Part shown: positions 34,619-43,435 of the stretch, piece by piece
Layout of the letters: each line of letters begins with the position of its first letter
How positions within the stretch are numbered: position 1 is the stretch's first letter
NCBI GenBank assembly: GCA_913009655.1
Contig: CAJVWI010000005.1
Location: 45,366-109,365 of the forward strand
Source: an uncultured Cryomorphaceae bacterium
Lineage (GTDB): Bacteria > Bacteroidota > Bacteroidia > Flavobacteriales > Schleiferiaceae
Length of the DNA: 64,000 nucleotides
Reading direction: 5' to 3'
The notes under the pieces: generated by a model
What the model saw: only the letters and a program-made list of their open reading frames with translations
Database searches by the model: none
What the model was told of the DNA's origin: nothing
Position numbers and translations under genes: made by a program

Positions 34619-35464
34619 ATGAAAAAATTACTTTTTACAATTGCTATTGCAATTTCATTCCAAGCTTTAGCGCAGGATCTTCCGGAGGCATCTCCAAAAG
34701 CTACTACATCTCAACAAGTTGGGTTAACTGATTTTTCTATCAGTTACAGTAGACCTTCGGTTAAAAATCGAGATATTTTCGGTGATTTAATACCATTTGG
34801 TAAGCATTGGCGTCTTGGAGCAAATAAAAATTCAACTATCTCATTTTCAAAAGATGTTTACATAGGCAAAACTAAAGTTCCTGCAGGGACGTATAGTTTA
34901 TCCGCTATAGTTAGCGAGAACAAATGGACTATAATCTTGAACTCCGACTCTGACATGTGGGGAGTAGATGGTTACAATTCTCGCTTAGATGTTGCCAGAG
35001 TTGATCTACTAGTATCGAAAAATGAAAGCTCCGTAGAAACACTCTATATAGGGTTTGAAGATGTAACCATGGAAGGGGTAAACTTGGTGATTTCATGGAA
35101 GAATTCATATGTAAAAACTCCTATAGCAGTTGAAACTCTGATGCAGGCGCAAGAAAACATAATGGAGGCTATCGATGAGAACCCAGATGACTTCCGAATT
35201 AAGAGGAATAGTGCAAGATTCTATGTCCAAAATAACATGAATCCCAACGAGACTTTAGAATTGATTCATCAAGTACTTAAAAACGATCCTAACAATTGGT
35301 ATAACAATTATTTATATGCCCAAATTTTGGCAGATCAAGGGGATTACAACGGTGCCAAGGACTCTGCAAAAAAAGCTTTGAAACTTGGACGAGAAAGTGC
35401 CAAAGCAAATGACGAGAAATTTAATTACGAAAGTGAGATTAAATCCTTTGTTAAAAGCTTGTAA
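34619..35464 (+). CDS. DUF2911 secreted protein
   Basis: The 281-residue protein has a signal peptide (ending FQALAQ) and a DUF2911 domain at about residues 20-170. The domain shows the repeated PSPKA-like opening (EASPKATTSQQVG), SYSRPSVKNRDIFGDLIPFG, WRLGANKN and VPAGTYSL. A C-terminal helical TPR-like part follows (about 185-281). DUF2911 proteins are common in Bacteroidota and their role is unknown. It starts 12 bp after htpG, which suggests co-transcription. A strong terminator lies 39 bp after the stop. Confidence 0.88.
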   Translation: MKKLLFTIAIAISFQALAQDLPEASPKATTSQQVGLTDFSISYSRPSVKNRDIFGDLIPFGKHWRLGANKNSTISFSKDVYIGKTKVPAGTYSLSAIVSENKWTIILNSDSDMWGVDGYNSRLDVARVDLLVSKNESSVETLYIGFEDVTMEGVNLVISWKNSYVKTPIAVETLMQAQENIMEAIDENPDDFRIKRNSARFYVQNNMNPNETLELIHQVLKNDPNNWYNNYLYAQILADQGDYNGAKDSAKKALKLGRESAKANDEKFNYESEIKSFVKSL

Positions 35465-35502
35465 AAAAATTTAATAATAATAATTCTTTAAGAATACCAA
35501 AA

Positions 35503-35527
35503 AAACCAGCCAAGAGCTGGTTTTTTT
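35503..35527 (+). terminator. Intrinsic terminator after the DUF2911 gene
   Basis: AAACCAGC (35503-35510) pairs with GCTGGTTT (35516-35523) around a CAAGA loop and runs into seven T residues. It ends 14 nt before the start codon of the next receptor gene. Confidence 0.9.
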
Positions 35528-35541
35528 ATAAAATTTGCTAA

Positions 35542-37908
35542 ATGATGAGACTACTTAGAGTATTATTCCTGACACTATTTTTTCCCCTCCTTTCTAATGC
35601 TCAAGCTATCCTTTCCGGATCTGTTGTTGACGAAGCAAATAATGATCCAATACCAGGAGCTATTATTCAAATACAGGGTCTTGAGTCGATAACCTATACT
35701 GACATAAATGGAATATTTTCTTTTCAAGACCTACCCGTGTCTCTTGTTAACGTTACCGTTGAGACTATCGGCTATAATGCTAAAACACAATTTGAAGTTC
35801 AGTTAACATTGGTGAAGCCTGCTGTAATAAACTTCAAATTGAGAGAGGCTACTCAAAAACTAGAAGAAGTTGAAGTTAGCGCTCAGATGAAATTCACTAG
35901 AGATGCACAATCTCCAGTTTCTGTTCAGAGTATTGGTATAAACGAAATTCAGAGGAATCCTGGCGGAAACCAAGATATTTCAAAAGTAATTCAATCCCTT
36001 CCTGGAGTAGGTGGTGTTGGGGGCGCATTCAGAAATGATTTAATCATCCGAGGCGGAGGTCCGAATGAAAATAGATTTTATTTGGATGGAATCGAAATAC
36101 CAGCAATTAACCATTTTGCATCGCAAGGGGCAAGCGGTGGGCCTGTCGGAATGATAAATGTCAATTTCATAAGAGATGTAGACTTTTATACTTCAGCATT
36201 CCCTGCACAAAGAGGCAATAGCTTGAGTTCGGTAATGGAATTAAACCTTAAAGATGGAAGAACAGATAAAACAGGTGGGATATTCCAAGTGGGAGCGTCA
36301 GAGGTCGGACTTACTCTTGATGGCCCTATCAATAAAAAAACAACCTATTTAGCTTCTATTAGGCGCAGCTATCTCCAGTTTTTATTCAAAGTAATTGGAC
36401 TCCCTTTTTTACCAACTTATAATGATTACCAATTTAAAATTAAACATAAATTTAACCGAAATAATCAATTAACTATCTTAAGCCTAGGTGCTTATGATGT
36501 TAATAGATTAAATTTAGGTGAAAATGACTCAGCAGATCAAAAGTACATACTGAACTATTTACCGGAAGATATTCAATGGAACTATTCAATTGGGGCGAAA
36601 TACACACATTTCGGGGAAAAAGGAAAAACTAATATTGTTTTAAGCCGATTCATGCTGGATAACACATCGGAAAAGTTTAAAAACAACAATAGAGACTCTG
36701 TTCAATTGCTGAATTACAATTCTCAAGAGATTGAAAATAAATTTAGATTGGAACATGAACGAAAGAGCAGTCGATGGGAGTCTATGGTTGGATTTGGACT
36801 TGAACAAGCCAAGTACAACACCACCACTTTAGATAAAAGATTTCCTGGGATCTTTGAACTGAACTACTCTGCAGATAGAGTTTTTTATAAGGCTAACGTA
36901 TTTGCTAATATAATTGGAAGATTTGCAGATGATAGACTCAAAGTTTCTTTAGGAATAAGAACAGACATCATGGATTTTAATGAAAGTACCATTAATCCAT
37001 TAAATCAGCTTTCACCAAGAATCGCCCTGTCATATAATATTAATGAAAACATCACCTTAGACGGAAACTACGGTATGTACTATCAAATTCCACCTTACAC
37101 GGCTCTTGGATATACAGGAACAGATGGAAACAATTCGGAACTCACGTTTATTGGAGCAGAACACTTTGTTTTTGGCTCAAGCCAATTCTGGCCATGGAAT
37201 GCTAAGACAAGTATCGAAGGTTTCTTAAAGCGATATAGTAATTATCCTTTTTTACTCAGAGACTCCATTTCATTAGGAACAGCAGGCGGAGATTTTGGTG
37301 TAATCGGTAATCAGCTAGCTACAGCAACCTCTGAAGGCCGAGCATACGGTCTTGAATTAACTTACCAGCAGAAACTATTCAAGGGGTTTTTCGGGATTGC
37401 AGCGATAACTTTAGTTAGGAGTGAATTTCAAGATATAGACAAAAAATATATAGCAAGTTCCTGGGATAATGGAATCATTGCAACATTTACGTTTGGGAAA
37501 AAGTTTGGGAAGAATTATGAAATTGGTTGTCAATATCAACTGCTTGGTGGAGCTCCATTCACACCTTTTGATCTTGCTGCAACTGCTAATAGAGACAACT
37601 GGGATGTTTTGGGTCGAGGCATACCGGATTACAATAATTTAAATTCATCCAGATATGGTAATTTTAATCGCTTAAATATTAGAATTGACAAAAAATGGTT
37701 CCTAAAAAAATTCAATATCGATTTATATTTCGATATCCAAAATGCTCTGGCTTATTCAGTAGCAGGACCTGCATTTATTGATGTAGTAAGAGACGATGCA
37801 GGTAACCCTGTTAGAAACCCTAATATCCCATCTCAATATTTAACGACAACACTACCTAATAGTAGTGGCACTGTTTTACCTAGTGTCGGCTTCATTTTTG
37901 AATTCTAA
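35542..37908 (+). CDS. TonB-dependent receptor with regulatory domain
   Basis: The 788-residue outer-membrane receptor has a signal peptide (ending LLSNAQ), a carboxypeptidase-like domain (about 22-105: GSVVDEANNDPIPGA, FSFQDLPVS), a TonB-box-like EEVEVSAQ (111-118), a plug (about 125-235: LPGVGGVGGAFRNDLIIRGG) and a barrel ending GFIFEF. The substrate is unknown; there is no SusD partner. Its stop codon overlaps the stop of the convergent namZ gene by four bases (CTAA serves both). No typical promoter was found between the DUF2911 terminator and its start. Confidence 0.9.
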   Translation: MMRLLRVLFLTLFFPLLSNAQAILSGSVVDEANNDPIPGAIIQIQGLESITYTDINGIFSFQDLPVSLVNVTVETIGYNAKTQFEVQLTLVKPAVINFKLREATQKLEEVEVSAQMKFTRDAQSPVSVQSIGINEIQRNPGGNQDISKVIQSLPGVGGVGGAFRNDLIIRGGGPNENRFYLDGIEIPAINHFASQGASGGPVGMINVNFIRDVDFYTSAFPAQRGNSLSSVMELNLKDGRTDKTGGIFQVGASEVGLTLDGPINKKTTYLASIRRSYLQFLFKVIGLPFLPTYNDYQFKIKHKFNRNNQLTILSLGAYDVNRLNLGENDSADQKYILNYLPEDIQWNYSIGAKYTHFGEKGKTNIVLSRFMLDNTSEKFKNNNRDSVQLLNYNSQEIENKFRLEHERKSSRWESMVGFGLEQAKYNTTTLDKRFPGIFELNYSADRVFYKANVFANIIGRFADDRLKVSLGIRTDIMDFNESTINPLNQLSPRIALSYNINENITLDGNYGMYYQIPPYTALGYTGTDGNNSELTFIGAEHFVFGSSQFWPWNAKTSIEGFLKRYSNYPFLLRDSISLGTAGGDFGVIGNQLATATSEGRAYGLELTYQQKLFKGFFGIAAITLVRSEFQDIDKKYIASSWDNGIIATFTFGKKFGKNYEIGCQYQLLGGAPFTPFDLAATANRDNWDVLGRGIPDYNNLNSSRYGNFNRLNIRIDKKWFLKKFNIDLYFDIQNALAYSVAGPAFIDVVRDDAGNPVRNPNIPSQYLTTTLPNSSGTVLPSVGFIFEF

Positions 37909-39155
37909 TACAAAAGATATTTACTTCTGATATTCTTCTTATAGTCCTCTAATTTAATACTCCAGCTTGCCTCTATCTTCTCAAGTTCAATGCCATCTTG
38001 AATTTGATTCTTTAATAAACTTGTACCTGCAAGTTTGTCAAAAAATGGAGAAAAGAATGATTTTTCTGAATTGGAATTATTATTTTTCCATTCTTTATAA
38101 TAATCGATAATATATTTTAAGTCAAACCCTGTAGCAGAGAGTTTTAAATCTCTTAGATCTTCGCCATGGCATATTTGATTATTAAATTTTGGATACTTTG
38201 AGCCTAAGTTTGGCATAGGTTTAAAAGAAAACGACTTTCCAATACACCAAGGAGATCCAATTATTTGAAATGGATAATTTGTCCCTCTACCAACCGATAC
38301 GGGACAAGCCTCAAATAGACATAAAGAAGGATATAGTCTTACAGATTTGACATTCGGGAGATTAGGTGATGGAGGAATTGGAGAATGCCATGATTCTCTT
38401 TTATAATTTGGAATCGTCAAAACCTTTAGATTCAATTTAGACGCATTATTGATCCAACCTTCTCCTTTTGTCATAAGGGCATACTCACCAATAGTTAAAC
38501 CATATAATATTGGAACTGGATGCATTCCAACGAATGAAGAATAAGAAGTATCTAATATTGGTCCGTCAACAACTGAAGCAAACGGATTTGGCCTATCAAG
38601 AACAATGAGCAATTTTTCGTTTTCAGCACAAGCTTCCATTACATAGGAAAGAGTAGATATATAGGTGTAGAATCGTACCCCAATATCCTGTAAATCAAAA
38701 ACAACAACGTCTAAATCCTTTAAATCATTTTTTGTAGGCTTTTTATGTGACCCATATAAAGAGGTTATTGGTAGGCCTGATACAGGATCTATGTCATCTA
38801 AAACAATTTCTCCTGCTGGAGCAGCACCTCTAAACCCATGCTCCGGAGAGAATATCTGTGTAACATTCCAACCATTTTTCAAACACCTATCTACCGTGTG
38901 AATGGGTTTTAAATAATTTGAATAATTAACGACAGTATGATTAGCATCATCCCATTTACCCTGGCTCAAGGAAGGTGCATGAGCCACCACACCTATTCTC
39001 TTTCCTTTTAACAGATAATTGTACGATTCTAATCGAACAGCTCCTGTCCTTTCAAAATAGCTATTCTTGTCAAGATCTATCTGACTGAATAAAACAGATG
39101 GAAAAATTAAAAAAATAAGACCAAAGTGCAGTCCCCACGTATATTTACATAACAT
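37905..39155 (-). CDS. namZ: Exo-beta-N-acetylmuramidase NamZ (DUF1343)
   Basis: NamZ (GH171, formerly DUF1343) removes terminal N-acetylmuramic acid from peptidoglycan glycans outside the cytoplasm. ATG 39155 gives 416 residues with a clean signal peptide (MLCKYTWGLHFGLIFLIFPS, ending LFSQ). An in-frame ATG at 39212 lies inside the opposite gene and lacks that property. Family landmarks are GKRIGVVAH, QIFSPEHGFRG, LYGSHKKPT, FDLQDIGVRFYTYISTL, LDRPNPF and SVGRGTNYPF. The start codon overlaps the start codon of the divergent permease gene. Confidence 0.88.
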   Translation of the reverse strand: MLCKYTWGLHFGLIFLIFPSVLFSQIDLDKNSYFERTGAVRLESYNYLLKGKRIGVVAHAPSLSQGKWDDANHTVVNYSNYLKPIHTVDRCLKNGWNVTQIFSPEHGFRGAAPAGEIVLDDIDPVSGLPITSLYGSHKKPTKNDLKDLDVVVFDLQDIGVRFYTYISTLSYVMEACAENEKLLIVLDRPNPFASVVDGPILDTSYSSFVGMHPVPILYGLTIGEYALMTKGEGWINNASKLNLKVLTIPNYKRESWHSPIPPSPNLPNVKSVRLYPSLCLFEACPVSVGRGTNYPFQIIGSPWCIGKSFSFKPMPNLGSKYPKFNNQICHGEDLRDLKLSATGFDLKYIIDYYKEWKNNNSNSEKSFFSPFFDKLAGTSLLKNQIQDGIELEKIEASWSIKLEDYKKNIRSKYLLY

Positions 39156-40383
39156 GGTTCCAAGATGGCGATTTTTCTCGATATGGCTAGGTTGGCGTTG
39201 GGCAAAAAACATCCAACGTCAAAAAAAAGCTAATATTTTGGCTATCTCCGTTATTGGAGTTGGGATAATGACCATTATCATTGGTTTAAGTACTGGAAAA
39301 GGTCTCCAATTTGAGATCGAGAAAAAGATTGAAAGATTTCACGGTTCTTATCAAATCCGACCATATCAAACTGCCTTAGAAGGAGATCTTTATGCCTTTT
39401 CAAAATCCCAATTGTATATTGATTCAAATGATTTTTTTCAAAGATACAGCTCAATATTAAGCTATCATTTTGTTGCTTGGAAGTCGGGGATCATTACTTT
39501 TTCCAATCAAATGGAGGGAGCAAGACTTTTTGGTTTTGATAAAATTCCTAAATCAATCTCTTCAGTAGATTATGAAGGAATAATTCCGAACTGGTCCAGT
39601 GATCCCAATGCTGTATGGATATCAAAAGAAATGGCACGAAAGTTAGGAGCATCTCTAAATGACCAAGTTCAAATGTATTTTAGTAGAGAAGATCGTCAAA
39701 CTCCATCAATTAGGTACTTTAATATTGTTGGAATTTTTAATAGCGGAATCAGTGAATGGGAAGATCCTTTAATAATTTGCTCTTTGAATACAATCCAAAA
39801 GTTAAACAAGTGGGATTTTGACAACTCTCAAGCCGTTTTACTATTTACTGAAAATAAAACATCAAGTAAACAAGCAGAGCTATTGAATACTATCATACCT
39901 ATAGATTTTGAAGTTTTTACCAGTCAAGATGATTTCCCCAAATTATATCAATGGATAAATTTATTTGACAATAATACATATCTCTTGGGAGTGATACTTG
40001 CTATTGTAGCAAGTTTCAATGCTGTGGTTGTTATTTTTATTAGAATCATAGAAAAAAAATCTTCATTAGCAATACTTAGAGCTATTGGGATGCCTAAAAA
40101 GTCGCTCTACAAAAGCTTTATTACTCTTTTTTCTCCAAGTATATTAATAGGATTAGCCATTGGGAATATTCTTGCATACCTACTCTTATTTGTTCAGTCG
40201 AATTGGAAATTGATACCGCTAGACCCAATCACTTACTACATTTCCGCTGTACCCGTTTCCTGGGAATGGATAAAATTTTTGTACGCCAATATTTTAATTT
40301 TTATCGTTCTAATAGGGACAACATGGATAACTTCTATGATTTTATCTAAAATTAACCCTAGTCGTGTTTTGCAGTCGCAATAA
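39154..40383 (+). CDS. FtsX-like ABC permease, LolC/LolE type
   Basis: The 409-residue protein has one membrane span near residues 28-50, a large periplasmic MacB/LolC-type domain (about 55-265) and three further spans (about 275-300, 325-350 and 375-400). This is the layout of LolC/E and other FtsX-family permeases that move lipoproteins or other envelope cargo. The family's ATPase partner is not adjacent. The start at 39154 overlaps the start codon of namZ in the CATG tetranucleotide. The stop codon is shortly before tRNA-Asp, whose promoter lies inside the last codons of this gene. Confidence 0.83.
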   Translation: MVPRWRFFSIWLGWRWAKNIQRQKKANILAISVIGVGIMTIIIGLSTGKGLQFEIEKKIERFHGSYQIRPYQTALEGDLYAFSKSQLYIDSNDFFQRYSSILSYHFVAWKSGIITFSNQMEGARLFGFDKIPKSISSVDYEGIIPNWSSDPNAVWISKEMARKLGASLNDQVQMYFSREDRQTPSIRYFNIVGIFNSGISEWEDPLIICSLNTIQKLNKWDFDNSQAVLLFTENKTSSKQAELLNTIIPIDFEVFTSQDDFPKLYQWINLFDNNTYLLGVILAIVASFNAVVVIFIRIIEKKSSLAILRAIGMPKKSLYKSFITLFSPSILIGLAIGNILAYLLLFVQSNWKLIPLDPITYYISAVPVSWEWIKFLYANILIFIVLIGTTWITSMILSKINPSRVLQSQ

Positions 40384-40397
40384 GGGGTTTATATTTG
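40369..40397 (+). promoter_or_regulatory. tRNA-Asp promoter (TTG, 18 bp, TATATTTG)
   Basis: TTG at 40369-40371 and TATATTTG at 40390-40397 are 18 bp apart. The -33 element is inside the last codons of the permease gene. The tRNA starts 20 bp after the -7 element. Confidence 0.75.
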
Positions 40398-40417
40398 CAC
40401 ACCCAATAGAAAATATT

Positions 40418-40491
40418 GGTGCGGTAGTTCAGTTGGTTAGAATATCGGCCTGTCACGCCGAGGGTCGCGGGTTCGAGTCCCGTCCGCACCG
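40418..40491 (+). tRNA. tRNA-Asp (GTC)
   Basis: The gene is 74 nt including the discriminator G. The acceptor GGTGCGG pairs with CCGCACC, the anticodon loop CTGTCAC gives GTC, and the T-arm is GCGGGTTCGAGTCCCGT. No CCA is encoded. Confidence 0.96.
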
Positions 40492-40498
40492 CAAAATT

Positions 40499-40523
40499 AT
40501 CCTCCAATTCGGGGGATTTTTTT
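40499..40523 (+). terminator. Intrinsic terminator of tRNA-Asp
   Basis: ATCCTCC (40499-40505) pairs with GGGGGAT (40511-40517, one G-U pair) around AATTC, followed by a run of seven T residues. Confidence 0.85.
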
Positions 40524-40556
40524 ATTTACAATTAGTATCTTTCTCAGAAAGACAAT

Positions 40557-40742
40557 ATGGGAAAATCATCTTTCTTAATATTATTTGTTCTGGGATGTTG
40601 TCTTGATGTGGTTGCAGATATATTATTTATGCAACAATTGCAGGGCTCAAGAACAATATATTATATAGGCTCAACATTAACTTTGATTGGCGGAACAGGT
40701 TATATTTTTTATTTAATTTTCAAAACTTCAAAAAGGAATTAA
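40557..40742 (+). CDS. Small hypothetical membrane protein, 61 residues
   Basis: The 61-residue protein (MGKSSFLILFVLGCCLDVVA...) has two likely membrane helices, residues 6-25 and 35-55, ending in a basic tail (KTSKRN). That is a credible hairpin membrane protein. I do not recognise a family. It lies between the tRNA-Asp terminator and the thioredoxin promoter, so it would need its own promoter, which was not seen. It may be real given clean coding-like composition, but support is limited. Confidence 0.45.
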   Translation: MGKSSFLILFVLGCCLDVVADILFMQQLQGSRTIYYIGSTLTLIGGTGYIFYLIFKTSKRN

Positions 40743-40764
40743 TGTAAGTTAACAATACCGGGTT

Positions 40765-40772
40765 TACCTTTG
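40765..40772 (+). promoter_or_regulatory. Thioredoxin promoter, -7 element TACCTTTG
   Basis: TACCTTTG matches TAnnTTTG exactly and lies 27 bp before the trxA start at 40800. No clear -33 TTG is present. Confidence 0.55.
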
Positions 40773-40799
40773 ACAACAATAACTATTAAGAAAAAAATT

Positions 40800-41117
40800 A
40801 TGGCAATAGAACTTACGAATAGCAATTTTCAGGATCTAGTAATGAAGTCTGATAAGCCAGTTCTGGTTGACTTCTGGGCGGAATGGTGCGGGCCATGCAG
40901 AATGGTAGGGCCAATGGTCGATGAATTAGCTACAGATTTTGAAGGACGTGCAATTGTAGGAAAAGTTGATGTCGATACCCAAAATGAAATTGCAGCTCAA
41001 TTTGGTATTAGAAACATCCCAACTCTTTTAATTTTTAAAAATGGTGAGGTTGTAGATAAGCAAGTTGGTGTATCAGCAAAAAGTGTTCTTGCTGATAAAT
41101 TGGAAGCAGCACTATAA
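40800..41117 (+). CDS. trxA: Thioredoxin
   Basis: Thioredoxin is the cytosolic dithiol reductant for ribonucleotide reductase, Msr enzymes and others. ATG 40800 (MAIELTNSNFQDLVMKSDKP) gives 105 residues, which is normal. The active site is WAEWCGPCRM, and the conserved cis-proline is in RNIPTLLIFKNGE. An upstream in-frame start at 40770 would extend through the promoter and is rejected. It ends one base before the heptose nucleotidyltransferase gene, so the two are probably one transcript, an unusual pairing. Confidence 0.95.
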   Translation: MAIELTNSNFQDLVMKSDKPVLVDFWAEWCGPCRMVGPMVDELATDFEGRAIVGKVDVDTQNEIAAQFGIRNIPTLLIFKNGEVVDKQVGVSAKSVLADKLEAAL

Positions 41118-41118
41118 G

Positions 41119-42417
41119 ATGTTTTCTACTGCAGTCATACTGGCTGGCGGAAGAGGGACTAGAATTCAAAAATCTTTTCCCGGTATTGCAAAACCAATGG
41201 TACCTGTGGCAGATAAGCCTGTTTTGCAACATATCATAGAAACCTACAGCGCTCAAGGAATTGAGCGCTTTTTTATTACAATCGGTCATTTAGGAAGTCA
41301 AATTCAAGATTTTTTTGGCGACGGGTCAAAATGGAATATTGATATTCATTATGTTATTGAGAAGCAACCGCTTGGCACAGCAGGAGCTCTAAGTATTTTA
41401 CAAAGTGAATTATCAAATCCTTTTTGGGTTATATATGGAGACACAATAAGTAATATTAGCTTAAAAAAAATGAGAGATTTTCATTTAGAGAAAAATGCTC
41501 AACTCACTTTGTTAGTTCATCCCAATGATCATCCCTATGATAGCGATCTAATTAGCTATGACTCTATTAACAAAATTACCAAAGTTCACAGCAAGCCTCA
41601 CCCACCTGGTCTTGAATTTTCAAATTGCGTCAATGCCGCTTTCTATCTTATGAATCCAGAAATAATAAATAAAATACCACAAAATACCAGTTCAGATTTT
41701 GGTAGAGATTTATTTCCAAATTGGACAAGTATGTTTGAAATGTATGCATACAATAGCACAGAATACATTAAAGATATGGGCAAGAGTGAAAGAAGAAAAG
41801 AAGTAGAAGATTCCTATCTAAGTGGAAAAGTTGACTCAAGAAACCTATCTAAAAAACAAAAAGCGATTTTTATTGATCGAGATGGAGTTATAAACCACGA
41901 TACCGATCTGATAAAACATCAAGACGAAATGAGTGTCTATGAATTTGCCGGACCAGCAATTCGTAGAATAAACAAAAGTGAATACATATCCATAGTAATA
42001 ACAAATCAAAGTGTAATTGCAAGAGGACTCTGTGATGAAAATACTTTGAATTTAATTCACTCTAGAATGGACAAGCAGCTTGGAGATATGGGTGCATATA
42101 TCGATTATTTATACTATTGTCCTCATCATCCAGATGGAGGCTTCCCAGAAGAGATTAAGGAGTTTAAAATTAAATGTGAATGCCGAAAACCAAAGCCTGG
42201 AATGATTTTAGAGGCTTCAAAAAGATTTAATATCGACTTATCGAATAGCTGGATGATCGGTGACTCTCCCAGAGATATTCAATCCGGATTATCTGCTGGA
42301 GTTAAAACCATTCGGGTTAAAACTGGACATGGTGATATTGAAAGTAACATAAAACCAGATTTTAATGTTAAAAACCTATTTTATGCCGTGGATCTTATAT
42401 TAAACAATGAAAATTAA
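41119..42417 (+). CDS. Heptose-1-phosphate nucleotidyltransferase fused to heptose-bisphosphate phosphatase
   Basis: The 432-residue protein joins two pathway enzymes. Residues 1-235 are a nucleotidyltransferase (LAGGRGTR at 8-15, KPMVP, YGDT at 106-109), like HddC, which would make GDP-heptose. Residues 248-430 are a HAD phosphatase like GmhB: FIDRDGVIN (D253, D255), ITNQS, the zinc residues CPHH (334-337) and CEC (353-355), and GDSPRDI. GmhB removes the 7-phosphate from heptose 1,7-bisphosphate, the step just before nucleotide transfer, so consecutive steps are fused. The start at ATG 41119 is 1 bp after trxA. HddA and GmhA genes follow. The GDP (rather than ADP) product is inferred from HddA. 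Confidence 0.85.
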   Translation: MFSTAVILAGGRGTRIQKSFPGIAKPMVPVADKPVLQHIIETYSAQGIERFFITIGHLGSQIQDFFGDGSKWNIDIHYVIEKQPLGTAGALSILQSELSNPFWVIYGDTISNISLKKMRDFHLEKNAQLTLLVHPNDHPYDSDLISYDSINKITKVHSKPHPPGLEFSNCVNAAFYLMNPEIINKIPQNTSSDFGRDLFPNWTSMFEMYAYNSTEYIKDMGKSERRKEVEDSYLSGKVDSRNLSKKQKAIFIDRDGVINHDTDLIKHQDEMSVYEFAGPAIRRINKSEYISIVITNQSVIARGLCDENTLNLIHSRMDKQLGDMGAYIDYLYYCPHHPDGGFPEEIKEFKIKCECRKPKPGMILEASKRFNIDLSNSWMIGDSPRDIQSGLSAGVKTIRVKTGHGDIESNIKPDFNVKNLFYAVDLILNNEN

Positions 42418-42432
42418 AACTCTCCCAACAAA

Positions 42433-43413
42433 ATGATCATAACTCGAACCCCATTTAGAATAAGCTTTGTTGGAGGCGGAAGTGATCTCCCCGTCTTTTT
42501 TAAAGAATACGGAGGAGCTGTAATCTCAAGTACGATAGATAAATATATGTACATATCTTCTCATGACTTTTTTGAAAAAGAAAAAATAAGAACGAAATAC
42601 TCAGCAACAGAAACAGTGAATTCTGTAGACGATATAAAACATCCTATTCTTAGGACAATAATGAAAAAACTTAATGTCAATAGGGGACTAGAGATCTCAT
42701 CTATCGCTGATGTTCCTGCAGGAACCGGGATGGGAAGCTCCTCAAGCTTTACAGTTGGAACTCTTCATAACATGATGGCCAGAGAAGGAAAAATCGATCA
42801 AGTAAATAAAGCTTGGCTTGGAGAAAAAGCATGCGAAGTTGAAATAAATGATCTCAATGAACCAATTGGTAAACAGGATCAATATGCTGCAGCTTTTGGA
42901 GGATTAAATATATTTAGATTTAATCAAGATAACACAGTTGATGTTGAACCGATCCATCTTGATAAGGATGCATTGATACAATTTAGTAAACACATGCGTC
43001 TTTATTACATAGGTAATCAGCGAAGCGCATCCAATATTTTATCTAAGCAAAGCAAAGAATCTTTAAAAATCGATAAAATCAAATCATTAAAAACAATGGT
43101 TTCCTTTGTTGATGACTTCGCAAAATCAATCGCATCAAATAATTGGAAACGTTGTGGAGATATAATTGATGAAAATTGGTCTCTTAAGCAATCTCTAACA
43201 GATGGTATCAGCAATCCTACAATAGATCAAATATACTCTTTAGGCAAAAAAAATGGTGCATGGGGAGCAAAACTCCTTGGTGCCGGTGGTGGTGGATTTA
43301 TGCTTTTTTTCGCACCTCCTGAAAAGCATTTATCAATTGATCAAGCTCTCGGTCTTTCAAACTTTCCGTTTGAGTTAGAAACCGCTGGATCACAAGTTAT
43401 TTTTAATGGTTAA
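42433..43413 (+). CDS. hddA: D-glycero-alpha-D-manno-heptose-7-phosphate kinase
   Basis: This GHMP-family kinase adds the anomeric phosphate to D-glycero-alpha-D-manno-heptose 7-phosphate. The 326-residue protein has TPFRISFVGGGSDLPVFF (about 5-22), the ATP loop DVPAGTGMGSSSSFTVG, PIGKQDQYAAAFGGLN and the C-terminal GAGGGGFMLFF. Length and motifs fit HddA. It sits between the nucleotidyltransferase-GmhB fusion and the GmhA-like isomerase, 15 bp and 22 bp away, which makes the pathway assignment strong. The product would enter S-layer, O-antigen or glycoprotein glycans. Confidence 0.9.
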   Translation: MIITRTPFRISFVGGGSDLPVFFKEYGGAVISSTIDKYMYISSHDFFEKEKIRTKYSATETVNSVDDIKHPILRTIMKKLNVNRGLEISSIADVPAGTGMGSSSSFTVGTLHNMMAREGKIDQVNKAWLGEKACEVEINDLNEPIGKQDQYAAAFGGLNIFRFNQDNTVDVEPIHLDKDALIQFSKHMRLYYIGNQRSASNILSKQSKESLKIDKIKSLKTMVSFVDDFAKSIASNNWKRCGDIIDENWSLKQSLTDGISNPTIDQIYSLGKKNGAWGAKLLGAGGGGFMLFFAPPEKHLSIDQALGLSNFPFELETAGSQVIFNG

Positions 43414-43435
43414 TCCTGAATAGTACCTTAGCATC

